Shown piece by piece: positions 17,546 through 25,889 of a DNA stretch of 64,000 nt. The translations under genes and the position numbers were made by a program. The stretch lies in the NCBI RefSeq assembly GCF_002844395.1, contig NZ_CP025197.1, positions 2,170,001 through 2,234,000 of the forward strand, given 5' to 3'. Source of the stretch: Acetivibrio saccincola (GTDB taxonomy: Bacteria; Bacillota; Clostridia; Acetivibrionales; Acetivibrionaceae). Positions within the stretch are counted from its first letter, which is position 1; every line of letters begins with the position of its first letter. The notes below the pieces were generated by a model. It was not told the origin of the DNA, did no database searches, and saw only the letters and a program-made list of their open reading frames with translations.

Positions 17546-17686
17546 AATGTTTAGGGGAGTAAATTTATAATAAAACTATTATTGACTTGATTCACAATAT
17601 ATATCGTACCGGATTCAAAATAACATTAGCCCTTTTTTTTAATTTTCAAAAATTATTATCATACCCCTGCTAAAGTTTATGTAATC

Positions 17687-17714
17687 ACAATAATAAAACT
17701 GGCAACATACTATA
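17687..17714 (+). promoter_or_regulatory. Sigma-K-like promoter of DUF4183 gene
   Basis: AC (17687-17688), a 17-base spacer and CATACTATA (17706-17714) match the textbook sigma-K pattern AC-N17-CATANNNTA exactly. The start codon is 46 bases downstream. The pattern is short, so it needs the support of the two other copies upstream of related genes. Confidence 0.5.
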
Positions 17715-17760
17715 ATATAGAAACCAATGTAATTTTAAATACAGAGAGGATGGTCTATAT

Positions 17761-18129
17761 ATGGCTACAACTTTATTTAAACTGGTAATGGATGCAACAA
17801 CCACTACAGATACAAATCCTGAAGTGGAAAGATACTTTTACAAACTAGAAGAAGCCGACAGGGACAGTGGCATTATTACAATTCCATACGATAAATTTTT
17901 TGATGATGAAGGAAACTCACTAACTACAAACCTTACAACTGCGACACCAAACAACGGCTACTACCTTTTGTTTGTTAACGGTGTTTTACAGCAAACCAGC
18001 TTATTTACTGTAGGCTCTCAAGGCTCCAGCCTTGAAATAAGAAATGCATCTTCAGTTCCTGTTAGCGCGCCCATTACCCTTATTGTGAATAACTTTGCCC
18101 CTGTTTCAAATACTGTAATAACATCATAA
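17761..18129 (+). CDS. DUF4183 protein (122 aa)
   Basis: A single DUF4183 domain is present, with the hallmark [18 protein letters not shown] (about 75-92). The rest is rich in Thr and Ser (MDATTTTDTNPE, LTTNLTTATPNN), which would be suitable for O-glycosylation. There is no signal peptide or membrane segment. DUF4183 is widespread in Bacillus and Clostridium and has no established function; some members occur next to spore surface genes. An AGAGAGGA ribosome site precedes the ATG, and the gene has its own sigma-K-like promoter and terminator. It lies just past the end of the legionaminic acid/Maf operon on the opposite strand, so it is a candidate acceptor for that glycan. That link is inference. 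Confidence 0.85.
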   Translation: MATTLFKLVMDATTTTDTNPEVERYFYKLEEADRDSGIITIPYDKFFDDEGNSLTTNLTTATPNNGYYLLFVNGVLQQTSLFTVGSQGSSLEIRNASSVPVSAPITLIVNNFAPVSNTVITS

Positions 18130-18173
18130 ATATATTAAAACAAAATTTATAAATTCTGAATTTAAATACAGAT

Positions 18174-18210
18174 AGCTTCAGGTGCCTTCTAAACCTTAAG
18201 CTTTTTTTTT
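18174..18210 (+). terminator. Terminator after the DUF4183 gene
   Basis: The stem AGCTTCAGGT / ACCTTAAGCT (one mismatch) is followed by a run of T at 18202-18210. Confidence 0.75.
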
Positions 18211-18220
18211 AATTCCCCTC

Positions 18221-19498
18221 CTATTCCCCCTTATTAAAATTATCCGTTAAAATTTTTGCTTTATCTTCACTTTCAAGCCAAAGTAAATCATCTTTAATCA
18301 TATTCACAATTTGGTACTGGCTATGAGAAAGAGTTATATTTCCTGTTTTCTTTCCTGTTAAAACTTCATGAATCAGGTTGTACAAGGAGATTAAATTATC
18401 ATCTGTTTTTTTTACGCTAATAAGAAGGCTTTTTGCTTCTTCCCACCTTTCACCGGCCCAAAGGCTCTCCACCCTTTGAAGCAGCATATAGTTATAATAA
18501 ACACTGTCTTTGTTGATTAAATCTAGAATTTTTAGCGCCTCTTCTTCTTTTTTAAGCATTGTATAGCATATAAATTTAATGCTGTTTATCTGGTTCTCTA
18601 AATTTTTATATTTTTCAAAATGTTTTGTACATTCTAATGCTTCTTCATACTCCCGCTTTTCTAAAAAGATATTCATTACATTCATTATTATTTCTATGTT
18701 AAGAAAGTTCTTATAAAAAGGAAAAAGCTCCATGCCCTTTTCTAAAATTTTAAAAGCTTCCCTTTCCTCTTTTAAATTTACTAGACTTAAAATAAAGCAT
18801 CTATATAAATGAGGAGCAAAAATTTCTTCAGGATTTGTATTTTTTTCTGATTTTCTAAAAAATTTGCTGCTTTCTTTATAAAGCTTTTTATTCATTAAAT
18901 CAATTCCATAAACATACTGAATGTACCCGTCATTAGGGTTTTCATTAAGTTCCAGTTCAAGAAGATAATTTTCATCCTTCCTTATAGAATTTTTACTATT
19001 AATTTTTATGCCTGAATCTTTTACAAAATGCAAACCCTTATCTGTAATTCTTTCAAATACCCTGTGTTTATACCTGTATTCCCTTCTGTTTCTAAAAAGG
19101 CGTATTAATTCTGTCAGGGGTAATATTTTACCAGTATTATCAATATGTAAAAAATAACCTTCAACATTAGGATCCCTTAAAAGCTCATGTAGTTTTTCCT
19201 TATTTACTTTTTCCAGTTCTTCATACGGGTTAATAAAAAGTACCCACCTTCCCTTTGTTTTATCCAAACAAAAATTTTTAGCTTCCCCGTAGCTGTTATT
19301 CCATTTGGCTTTATAAACACTTATTTTAACGTCCTTTGGTATATCCATATTTTTAATTTCATCCGGAATTTCTCTATAGGGACATGTGTTTAAAATTATT
19401 ATCTCGTCTGCAATATCTTTTACACTGTCTATACATTTTAAAATACAGCTTCTTACCTCACGCACCACAATGCACACACTTAAAAACATCTCATTCAT
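18221..19498 (-). CDS. Degenerate GT2-like protein with TPR-like repeats (probably inactive as a transferase)
   Basis: The N-terminal 130 residues align by eye with the GT2-TPR protein encoded at 46874-47959. However, every catalytic feature has changed: KNEE to REVR, DTGSTD to NTCPYR, the DDF segment to NNSYG, and LDADD to INPYEE. Without these acidic residues a GT2 fold cannot bind the metal and sugar nucleotide in the usual way. The rest (about 190-400) is helical, TPR-like sequence with repeats such as KLYKESSKFFRKSEK. The 425-residue length and intact frame argue for a maintained protein, perhaps a scaffold or partner of the Maf enzyme encoded 17 bases upstream. It is the last gene of the legionaminic acid operon. 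Confidence 0.75.
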   Translation of the reverse strand: MNEMFLSVCIVVREVRSCILKCIDSVKDIADEIIILNTCPYREIPDEIKNMDIPKDVKISVYKAKWNNSYGEAKNFCLDKTKGRWVLFINPYEELEKVNKEKLHELLRDPNVEGYFLHIDNTGKILPLTELIRLFRNRREYRYKHRVFERITDKGLHFVKDSGIKINSKNSIRKDENYLLELELNENPNDGYIQYVYGIDLMNKKLYKESSKFFRKSEKNTNPEEIFAPHLYRCFILSLVNLKEEREAFKILEKGMELFPFYKNFLNIEIIMNVMNIFLEKREYEEALECTKHFEKYKNLENQINSIKFICYTMLKKEEEALKILDLINKDSVYYNYMLLQRVESLWAGERWEEAKSLLISVKKTDDNLISLYNLIHEVLTGKKTGNITLSHSQYQIVNMIKDDLLWLESEDKAKILTDNFNKGE

Positions 19499-19515
19499 AC
19501 CAAAGCTTCTCCTTT

Positions 19516-21429
19516 TTACAGCTTTAAATCAATACCCTCTAAAAGCCTTGCAGCATCTTCAAAAGAAACCAGTACGCCCTGGCACACTACACCTAAATGG
19601 TGAAAAAAATCATACTGGAGTTTAAATATTTCTTTTGTTTTTTCTTTTGAATCAATAATTCCTAATTTATTCATAAGGTAGTAATACACAAATAAAACCT
19701 GCTGGCAAAAATACCTGGAAACTTCATCTTCTAAAAACATCTGATAAGCTTTTATATTCTTCTTATATGTCTCTTCTAAGGTAATTTTGTGATTTAAATA
19801 TTCCTCATTATCACATATCCTAATCATTTCAATGCAGTCAAACTTCCCTTCAACTGCCCTCTTTTTTAATTTTATAAAAAGCTGTATATGACTTTTAACA
19901 TCCTTTTTAAGTTTTTCTAATTTGTTTTTTCTTTGATAAATTAAAATATTCTTTTTGCTCTCATTTATTATTTCATAAGGCTTTATTTCTATTTTTTTAC
20001 TGCAGTACTCATCAATAACATCTGAAAGTTTTTTACAAACGGTTCCTTTTATTTTTGCTCCTCCCTCTGTGGCATCTATTACTATTTTATTTGGGTTTAA
20101 TTCTATTTTTTCCTCTAAACCTCTTTTAAAATCAATCCACAGCTGATTGGAAGGAACTTTTTCCCCGTAAACTCCTTCCACATAAATAACCCTTTTAGAT
20201 TCCAATATCTTACGTGCCCTTTCCCCCTTTTCCTCTAAGTAAACAGAATCCTTACTATGAGTTACTCCTTTGTCCCCGTAAGAATAGTCCTGACCTACAA
20301 ATACAATTGGATTTGCACCAAAAAGCACAGCCAGTTCAAATGCCATATGGGAAACATTAGCTCCTGCATCCAATGAGCTTTCGTCCCCAATATGACCGTT
20401 TAACCAGCTGCTTATTGCCTCTTTTTTTCTAAATACCGGGATTTTTGCTCCGGAAAAGGAAGGAAAAACATTTTTGTCAACAACCCCTAAAGCCAAAAGT
20501 ACCATGTCCTCCTGATGCTTTACATTTTTAAAGTGGTATTCATAAGTGTATTTTGTCCTTTCTAAAACAGCCATTACATCTACTTTTATATTATTTTTTA
20601 TTAAAGGTATCACCGAAGACTCTGCACATATAATAATGCCCTTATCTTGAATTCTTTTTAGCTGGCTTATATTTTTATCAAGGGACGGACCGTTTGCCAC
20701 AATAAAGGCAGGAAAATCTTTAAAATATCCTTTGAGACAACTAAGATACGGGTTTTCCAGCACCATCTTTACGTTATGCATAAAATTGGTAAACCCTGTT
20801 AAATTGTCCTTGTGGTCATTTCCCACATAAAACACCATCAATGATATTTGAGAAAAAACATATTTGTGAATTTTTAAATACTTATCTTTAAAATTTCTTT
20901 TAGCACAGTGGGTAAATGCCAAAGAAGGATTTGTGCACATTGTAAGTATAATACTGTAAAATATTTCTTGTAAAACTTTTTTAAAATCCCTTTCTTCACC
21001 TATCAAAAAAACCACTCTTTGGTTTTTTATAAAAGGCTCTAAATCAAAATAATGAAGCATTGCCGAAAAAAGATAGATATTTTCTTCAAACACCAAAACC
21101 AGTGTATGAGGCTGCTTTCTTGACAGTACTTCAAAAAGGGGATATCCAAAACCCGTGCCGTATAAAAATATAGCACCCGCACCCTTTTCTTCTATTTCGT
21201 CATACCATCTCTTTGCTTCCTGTAGGGGCTTTTCACTGTTTATTTTAAAAACGTTCCCGTTATCATAGTACATGCAAAGGGGGTACCCTTCCTCATTATA
21301 TCTTACATCAACCTTCTCCCAAAGCTTCTTTTTGTCTACCTTTAGTAAAATCTCTTGAAGGGGCGGCGGAAGCAGTTTTATATTTTTTTCAAAAAAAATT
21401 TCCCTCTCATTTTTTTTAGCTATAATCAT
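19516..21429 (-). CDS. Maf/DUF115 family protein glycosyltransferase (motility-associated factor type)
   Basis: Maf proteins transfer nonulosonic acids (pseudaminic or legionaminic acid) onto Ser/Thr of flagellin in Campylobacter, Helicobacter, Geobacillus and Clostridium. The central domain shows the MptE-like hallmark FPAFIVANGPSLDKNI (about 240-255), an ICAESSVIPL strand and the later VFVGQDYSYGDKGVTHSK segment. N- and C-terminal helical regions complete a normal 637-residue Maf. Its start overlaps the stop of the small gene upstream by four bases. It directly follows a legionaminic acid pathway, so the donor is almost certainly CMP-legionaminic acid or a derivative. No flagellin or other flagellar gene is in the window, so the acceptor is open. 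Confidence 0.85.
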   Translation of the reverse strand: MIIAKKNEREIFFEKNIKLLPPPLQEILLKVDKKKLWEKVDVRYNEEGYPLCMYYDNGNVFKINSEKPLQEAKRWYDEIEEKGAGAIFLYGTGFGYPLFEVLSRKQPHTLVLVFEENIYLFSAMLHYFDLEPFIKNQRVVFLIGEERDFKKVLQEIFYSIILTMCTNPSLAFTHCAKRNFKDKYLKIHKYVFSQISLMVFYVGNDHKDNLTGFTNFMHNVKMVLENPYLSCLKGYFKDFPAFIVANGPSLDKNISQLKRIQDKGIIICAESSVIPLIKNNIKVDVMAVLERTKYTYEYHFKNVKHQEDMVLLALGVVDKNVFPSFSGAKIPVFRKKEAISSWLNGHIGDESSLDAGANVSHMAFELAVLFGANPIVFVGQDYSYGDKGVTHSKDSVYLEEKGERARKILESKRVIYVEGVYGEKVPSNQLWIDFKRGLEEKIELNPNKIVIDATEGGAKIKGTVCKKLSDVIDEYCSKKIEIKPYEIINESKKNILIYQRKNKLEKLKKDVKSHIQLFIKLKKRAVEGKFDCIEMIRICDNEEYLNHKITLEETYKKNIKAYQMFLEDEVSRYFCQQVLFVYYYLMNKLGIIDSKEKTKEIFKLQYDFFHHLGVVCQGVLVSFEDAARLLEGIDLKL

Positions 21430-21704
21430 AAGACATCCTCCAACTCAAGCTTAATAACAGGATACAGGGAAAATTCCAGTTCATCCGCTATGGATATAAT
21501 GTCATTATTTTTAATGCTTAAATGAATTCTTTTTAAAATGGACATAATTGTGTCTCTTTTTTTTAAATAAACACATGCTTTTTCTAAAGTATCCATACTT
21601 TCTAAAAAACATTTAAGACCTTCACTGTCCCTTCCTCTTCTTAAAAAATCAATTGTTTTTTCTATTGATTTTTTAAATGCATCAATTTGTTTTCTATCTT
21701 CCAT
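21426..21704 (-). CDS. Small helical protein (92 aa), unknown, translationally coupled to maf
   Basis: A small charged protein predicted to be all helical (QIDAFKKSIEKTIDFLRRG, LEDVL end). It has no signal peptide, Cys cluster or recognisable domain. The stop overlaps the Maf start by four bases, which suggests coupled translation and a stable partnership, for example as a chaperone or subunit. In size and helical character it recalls FliT/FliS-type export chaperones, but I see no sequence motif that proves it. Confidence 0.65.
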   Translation of the reverse strand: MEDRKQIDAFKKSIEKTIDFLRRGRDSEGLKCFLESMDTLEKACVYLKKRDTIMSILKRIHLSIKNNDIISIADELEFSLYPVIKLELEDVL

Positions 21705-21737
21705 ACATTTTAAGCCCCCTTTTAGAAAACCAATCCT

Positions 21738-22001
21738 TTAAAACATTAAATCTTTCCACCCGTCATGCTGGTAATTTTCAATATTTTTTATTGTATAAAA
21801 AACATTCCCCTGCATTCTTGCATCTAAAAAACTTACACATTCATCTTTTAGTTTAATGTCTTCTTTAGTCCAAATTATATTGTTTAAATTTTTCAGCTCA
21901 TACTTTATTTCTTTTATTATTTCTTTTAGCTCTAAAATATCCAGCCTTTTTCTTAAAAGTTTTATAAGCTCACTTTGCAATTTTTTATAGGTTTCCTCCA
22001 C
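21738..22001 (-). CDS. Small helical protein (87 aa), unknown
   Basis: A short, Lys/Glu/Leu-rich protein with a coiled-coil-like N-terminal half (KKLQSELIKLLRKRLDILEL) and an aromatic C-terminus (ENYQHDGWKDLMF). It lies between the SDR gene and the other small gene of the same operon. No family was recognised. The two small proteins may form a pair that acts with the Maf glycosyltransferase; this rests on position only. No clear terminator or promoter separates it from its neighbours. Confidence 0.6.
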   Translation of the reverse strand: MEETYKKLQSELIKLLRKRLDILELKEIIKEIKYELKNLNNIIWTKEDIKLKDECVSFLDARMQGNVFYTIKNIENYQHDGWKDLMF

Positions 22002-22048
22002 TTTAAATTCCTTCCTTTCTTCCCCATGCTAAATAAACCAAAACCTTC

Positions 22049-22873
22049 TTACCAAATGCTAAATCCCCCGTCCACAACAATGCTTTGACCCGTAACATAG
22101 CTTGAAGCGTCTGATGCAAGATAAATTAAAGCTCCTACCATTTCATCAGGGTATCCCATTCTTCCTAGGGGAACTTTATGGGAGTAATTTTTTACAAAAA
22201 TTTCATTTTGTCCGCTTTCATTTCCTCCTAAAATCAAAGTGTTAACCCTTATTTTTTTATTTCCCCAGTAGGCGGCCAAATACTTTGTAAGCCCTATAAC
22301 CGCTGCTTTTGAAACGGTATATACAGCCGGGGTGTTTATATTTTTATTTAAATAAACAGCTCCTTTATAAATCCTCATATCCGGCGCCACCAGCCCGTAT
22401 ATTGATGAAGTCTGGATTATACTGCCGCCTCCTACCTTTGCCATATGCTGCCCCACTTTCTGAGCCACAAGAAACATGCCGTCAATATTTACAGACATAA
22501 CATTTCTCCAGTTGTCTGGTGAGTACTCTTCAAAGGGTGCAAAAAAGCCTTCCAAATCATCTGTTTTAGTAGCAGCATTATTATGTAAAATATCTATTTT
22601 AGTGTATTCTTCTAAAACCCTTTCCACCATGTTATTTACATCTTCTTCCCTTGAAACATCGCATTTCATTCCCAAGGATTTTACTTTATATTTGTAAGAG
22701 AGTTCCTTTGAAAAATCTTTTGCCTTTTTTTCATCTAAATCAACCACCACTACATTTGCCCCAAATTCCGCAAGACCTTTGCAAAATTCCTTTCCTAAAA
22801 GACCTAAAGCCCCTGTGACAATGGCAGTTTTTCCTTCTAAACTAAATTTTCTCTTATAAAAATTTTCTTCCAA
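22049..22873 (-). CDS. ptmA: Short-chain dehydrogenase, PtmA-like
   Basis: This is an NAD(P)-dependent SDR enzyme: cofactor motif TGALGLLG (N-terminal), NNAA after strand 4, catalytic Ser in TSSIYG and YxxxK in YTVSK, ending VVDGGFSIW. In Campylobacter jejuni ptmA sits in the legionaminic acid cluster and its product is thought to modify the sugar or its GDP-linked precursor. I prefer a TTG start at 22871-22873 because GGAGGG is eight bases upstream; the upstream in-frame ATG at 22910-22912 lies before that site and overlaps legF. The gene follows legF closely. The symbol is assigned from family plus context. Confidence 0.75.
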   Translation of the reverse strand: MEENFYKRKFSLEGKTAIVTGALGLLGKEFCKGLAEFGANVVVVDLDEKKAKDFSKELSYKYKVKSLGMKCDVSREEDVNNMVERVLEEYTKIDILHNNAATKTDDLEGFFAPFEEYSPDNWRNVMSVNIDGMFLVAQKVGQHMAKVGGGSIIQTSSIYGLVAPDMRIYKGAVYLNKNINTPAVYTVSKAAVIGLTKYLAAYWGNKKIRVNTLILGGNESGQNEIFVKNYSHKVPLGRMGYPDEMVGALIYLASDASSYVTGQSIVVDGGFSIW

Positions 22874-22908
22874 TACCAAATCCCTCCTTTCCTGTTTAAA
22901 ATAACGCC

Positions 22909-23631
22909 TCATTTATTTAATAACTCTCTTTTACTTAACAAAAATTCAACAAACAAAAAATCCAGTTCATCATCAATATCAACGGAGCGCTCCCTTGGCA
23001 TAACGTATAAAAAAGTGTCTTTATTTAATAGAGTTGAACCACCTTTTAGTAAAAACTCCCTTTTCCATGCATAAACAGAGGCATTCAGCTGATAGCATAT
23101 TGGGGCATCCTGACGCCTTTGTATTGGCTTTTTAATGGTTTTACAAAGCTTTAGCTCTCCCTTTTCATCCATTTCAACCATATTAAAATATGGAGAACAG
23201 TTTGGGTATGTTCCTGATACCACATTGGAAATGCTGCTTTTTTCAAGAATTTCTACAACATTTTTTATATCCGAAACATGCCTTAATGGGGAAGTTACAT
23301 CTAAATCTACAATGATATCAAAGGTATACCCTTCCATCCTTTCAACTTCCAAAAGACAGTGTACTATTGCAGGAATTTTAGGGGAAGTATCTTCTGAAAG
23401 CTCTATAGGTCTTTTTATTAAACAGTCAGCCTTCCACCCCTTTGCCGTTTCTAAAATTTTTTCACAATCACTGCTTACCGCAATTTTGTCAAAAAGCCCG
23501 CTGTTTAAAGCACTTTCAATGCTGTAGGCTATGAGGGGTTTTCCTAAAAGGAGCCGGGTATTTTTATTTTCAAGTCCTTTCGACCCGGAACGTGCACAAA
23601 TTGTACAAAGCCTCTTCACCTTTTTACCCAC
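22909..23631 (-). CDS. legF: CMP-legionaminic acid synthetase (acylneuraminate cytidylyltransferase family)
   Basis: The enzyme activates a nonulosonic acid with CTP to give the CMP-sugar donor. The N-terminal CTP-binding motif CARSGSKGLENKNTRLL is intact, as are the IAVSSDC strand and the metal-binding DLDVTSPLR segment. The C-terminal RSVDIDDELDF is characteristic of NeuA/LegF-type enzymes. The 240-residue single-domain form matches LegF/PtmB rather than the longer NeuA fusions. The gene overlaps the upstream gene by 16 bases. The choice of legionaminic over sialic acid comes from neighbouring legB, legC and ptmE. Confidence 0.85.
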   Translation of the reverse strand: MGKKVKRLCTICARSGSKGLENKNTRLLLGKPLIAYSIESALNSGLFDKIAVSSDCEKILETAKGWKADCLIKRPIELSEDTSPKIPAIVHCLLEVERMEGYTFDIIVDLDVTSPLRHVSDIKNVVEILEKSSISNVVSGTYPNCSPYFNMVEMDEKGELKLCKTIKKPIQRRQDAPICYQLNASVYAWKREFLLKGGSTLLNKDTFLYVMPRERSVDIDDELDFLFVEFLLSKRELLNK

Positions 23632-24527
23632 TCCTTTTTCTTTAATGCTTCTTTTGCATAAAAAACCATATCCAAAATGTTCATACCTTCCTCAAGTGTA
23701 CACAAGCAATGGGTTTCCCCTTTTAAAACCGCCTTGTGCTGCATGTAATAGGTGTAGTCCCTGGTAATGTTGTATCTTATTACTTTTTTGTTTATTTGTA
23801 TTTTTTGCCCTGTTAAATCTGCTATAATTGTCTTTTTATCTGTAATTACCGTTATTTCCCTTCTTCCGATTTTATCTAGATAATTTAAGTTTATTTGCAC
23901 TACAGGACACTTTTCCGCTGCCATGGTGATACAAAAAACATCTTCACTGTCAATTTTTAAACTGCTGTATTTTCCCCCAATGGCGGTCATTTCACTCCAG
24001 TTGCCAAAAAGCCATGTACAATAGTCCAGTTCATGGCTTAAGTCAAGTAAAACTCCCCCGCCTTCATTTTTCTTTGCTGAATATGTAAAGGTGTAATCCC
24101 TTCCCACCCTCCAGTAAGGCAGGTACTGTCCTGCGTATGCCTTGGCAAACAACACTTTTTCATTTTTAATAATTCTGTAAAGCTTTTTAATTATAGGATT
24201 AAATCTCAAATTATATCCAACATAGACATTTTTAAAATTGTTTTGGGGCATATCATGTCTTTTTTCAAACAAGGGCTTTTCTACCATAACGGTACCATTA
24301 AAGGAGTTTTCTGAAAGCTCTTTTAATGTGTCATAGTGCTTTGCTGTTTCATTAGCAACTATTACATAATCAGGCCTTTCACTTTTTAAAGCGGTGCTTA
24401 TGGAATTGTACGTTAAAGGGTACTCAATTTTTCTTCTGCTTACAACCGCCACTTTGCAATTTAATTTCTTTAATACATTTACATGCCTTTTTCCAATTGA
24501 ACCATACCCCACAACAATACAATTCAT
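23616..24527 (-). CDS. ptmF: Gfo/Idh/MocA oxidoreductase, PtmF-like
   Basis: An NAD(P)-binding Rossmann domain (CIVVGYGSIGKRHVNVL) is followed by the conserved VEKPL segment and a GYNLRFNP motif of the Gfo/Idh/MocA family. The C-terminal substrate domain is present. Its length of 303 residues is slightly short for the family but it has no gap in the motifs. In Campylobacter legionaminic acid clusters ptmF lies next to ptmE and is proposed to act on the early sugar phosphate. Here it lies directly between the ptmE-like and legF genes, one base after the former. Exact substrate unknown. Confidence 0.75.
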   Translation of the reverse strand: MNCIVVGYGSIGKRHVNVLKKLNCKVAVVSRRKIEYPLTYNSISTALKSERPDYVIVANETAKHYDTLKELSENSFNGTVMVEKPLFEKRHDMPQNNFKNVYVGYNLRFNPIIKKLYRIIKNEKVLFAKAYAGQYLPYWRVGRDYTFTYSAKKNEGGGVLLDLSHELDYCTWLFGNWSEMTAIGGKYSSLKIDSEDVFCITMAAEKCPVVQINLNYLDKIGRREITVITDKKTIIADLTGQKIQINKKVIRYNITRDYTYYMQHKAVLKGETHCLCTLEEGMNILDMVFYAKEALKKKEWVKR

Positions 24528-25241
24528 TTAAAACACCTCATAAACATCCTTTTTTGCCTGGTAAAGACCTCCCTTTGTCCCAATATCTATCCAGTAATCA
24601 TCCATTTCATATACAGCAATAAAGTCTCCGTTAAAAAGCATTTTTTTTATAAGTTCATTTAAATTATAGTAAGAATTTTTGGGTATATTGTTTATTGCCT
24701 CAGCTTCTAAAACGTATATTCCTGCATTAATTAAAGCTTTATGTACAGGTTTTTCTTCAAAGTCCAAAAGCCTTAACCCTTCTTTTTTCATTACGCCATA
24801 GGGTATTTTGACGCAGTAGCTTTTGCCCACAACCGTCATTTTTGCACAGTTTTTTTTATGAAAATCCATTAATTTATCATAGGAAAGGGTTGTAAGAACA
24901 TCCCCGTTTATAACAATCAGCGGAAGATCATCTTTTAAGCTTATAAGGCTTAGAGAACCAGCAGTGCCCATCATCTTTTTCTCATGAATATAATTTATAT
25001 TAATTCCCCATTTAGCACCGTCTTTAAAATAATTTTTTATTTGCTCCCCTTTGTAATTAATTGATATGTAAAAATTGTAAAATCCCTGTTTTATAAAGTT
25101 ATTTAAAATTATTTCAAGTATAGGTTTATCACCAATTTTAAGCATTGATTTAGAACAATTGTCTGTAAGAGGTTTTAATCTTTTTCCCAATCCTCCTGCC
25201 ATAATCACAACTAAATTATCTTTTTTTTTTAACTTATTCAT
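24528..25241 (-). CDS. ptmE: Sugar-phosphate nucleotidyltransferase, PtmE-like (probably GlcN(Ac)-1-P guanylyltransferase)
   Basis: The N-terminal nucleotide-binding motif is AGGLGKRLKPLT, followed by KSMLKIGDKPILE and the metal-binding INGDVL. PtmE in Campylobacter makes GDP-glucosamine or its N-acetyl form as the entry into the GDP-linked legionaminic acid route. The classic PtmE has CBS domains before the transferase; this 237-residue protein has only the transferase domain. This is either a lineage variant or a relative with another nucleotide preference. Its presence is the main reason to favour the GDP-linked legionaminic acid pathway over a UDP-linked one. Confidence 0.75.
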   Translation of the reverse strand: MNKLKKKDNLVVIMAGGLGKRLKPLTDNCSKSMLKIGDKPILEIILNNFIKQGFYNFYISINYKGEQIKNYFKDGAKWGININYIHEKKMMGTAGSLSLISLKDDLPLIVINGDVLTTLSYDKLMDFHKKNCAKMTVVGKSYCVKIPYGVMKKEGLRLLDFEEKPVHKALINAGIYVLEAEAINNIPKNSYYNLNELIKKMLFNGDFIAVYEMDDYWIDIGTKGGLYQAKKDVYEVF

Positions 25242-25268
25242 TTTCTACCCCCGATTTAAATCAATTTG

Positions 25269-25889
25269 TTATTTTGCAGGAATCCCTTTTACCATTATAT
25301 TTTCAGCAACATTTTTTGTTACTACCGCCCCTGCACCCACAACGGAATTTCTGCCGATTATTTTTTTATTGGCTAAATCCCCCTGCAGTACACATGCATT
25401 TGCACCAATAAAAGCCCCTTCGCAAACCTTAACGTTTCCTGATATGTTAGCCCCCGGGCAAATTGTTACAAAGTCTTCTATTATACAGTCATGGCCTACT
25501 GTAGAGTTGTAATAGTAAATCCCGAAGTTGCCGACTTTTACGCTGTTGGAGATTTTAACTCCCGCAAATATAACATTGCCCTTTTTCCTTTCCACCTCCT
25601 CCCTTTGCTTGTAGCCAAGCACTGCAAAAGGGTGTATGAGATTTATATATTCAATATCACTAAACTTTTCTTTTATTTTCTTACGTATCTTGGTATCCCC
25701 TATTCCAATAACAAATTTATAATTTTCCTTTGCAAGAAAATAAGTCTCTTTTTCATTTACTATTGGATAATCCCATATAAAGCCGTAAAATTTATTATCA
25801 ATAAAAACTATATTTTCAAATTTTAAATTCACTACTATATCCAGTATTTCTTTTGCCAACCCCCCTGCGCCAAAAACGGCAATTTTCAC
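25269..25889 (-). CDS. legH: NeuD/LegH-type sugar O/N-acetyltransferase
   Basis: The N-terminal Rossmann-like part (KIAVFGAGGLAKEILDIV) is followed by a left-handed beta helix of hexapeptide repeats. The catalytic His lies in STVGHDC, and the end has the typical GAGAVVTKNV segment. In the pathway LegH acetylates the 4-amino sugar made by LegC. The stop-side neighbour is ptmE; the start overlaps the end of legI by four bases. The NeuD-like architecture could also mean O-acetylation of the finished sugar, but no other acetyltransferase is present in the operon, so the LegH role is favoured. Confidence 0.8.
   Translation of the reverse strand: MKIAVFGAGGLAKEILDIVVNLKFENIVFIDNKFYGFIWDYPIVNEKETYFLAKENYKFVIGIGDTKIRKKIKEKFSDIEYINLIHPFAVLGYKQREEVERKKGNVIFAGVKISNSVKVGNFGIYYYNSTVGHDCIIEDFVTICPGANISGNVKVCEGAFIGANACVLQGDLANKKIIGRNSVVGAGAVVTKNVAENIMVKGIPAK

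Larger units (their letters stand above)
17334..17760. other. 427-base intergenic region
   Basis: AT-rich DNA between the GH11 remnant and the DUF4183 gene. It holds a minus-strand terminator (17500-17545) and a sigma-K-like promoter (17687-17714). I see no gene and no other structured element. Confidence 0.7.

Noticed and set aside
17582-17612. Sigma-A promoter starting TTGACT upstream of the DUF4183 gene
   Set aside because: The -10 region at 16-18 bases (ATATCG) is poor, and the sigma-K-like motif closer to the gene is an exact match.
21426-22001. Toxin-antitoxin pair
   Set aside because: Two small adjacent genes, but no toxin or antitoxin motif is visible. The position inside a coupled glycosylation operon favours a role with Maf.
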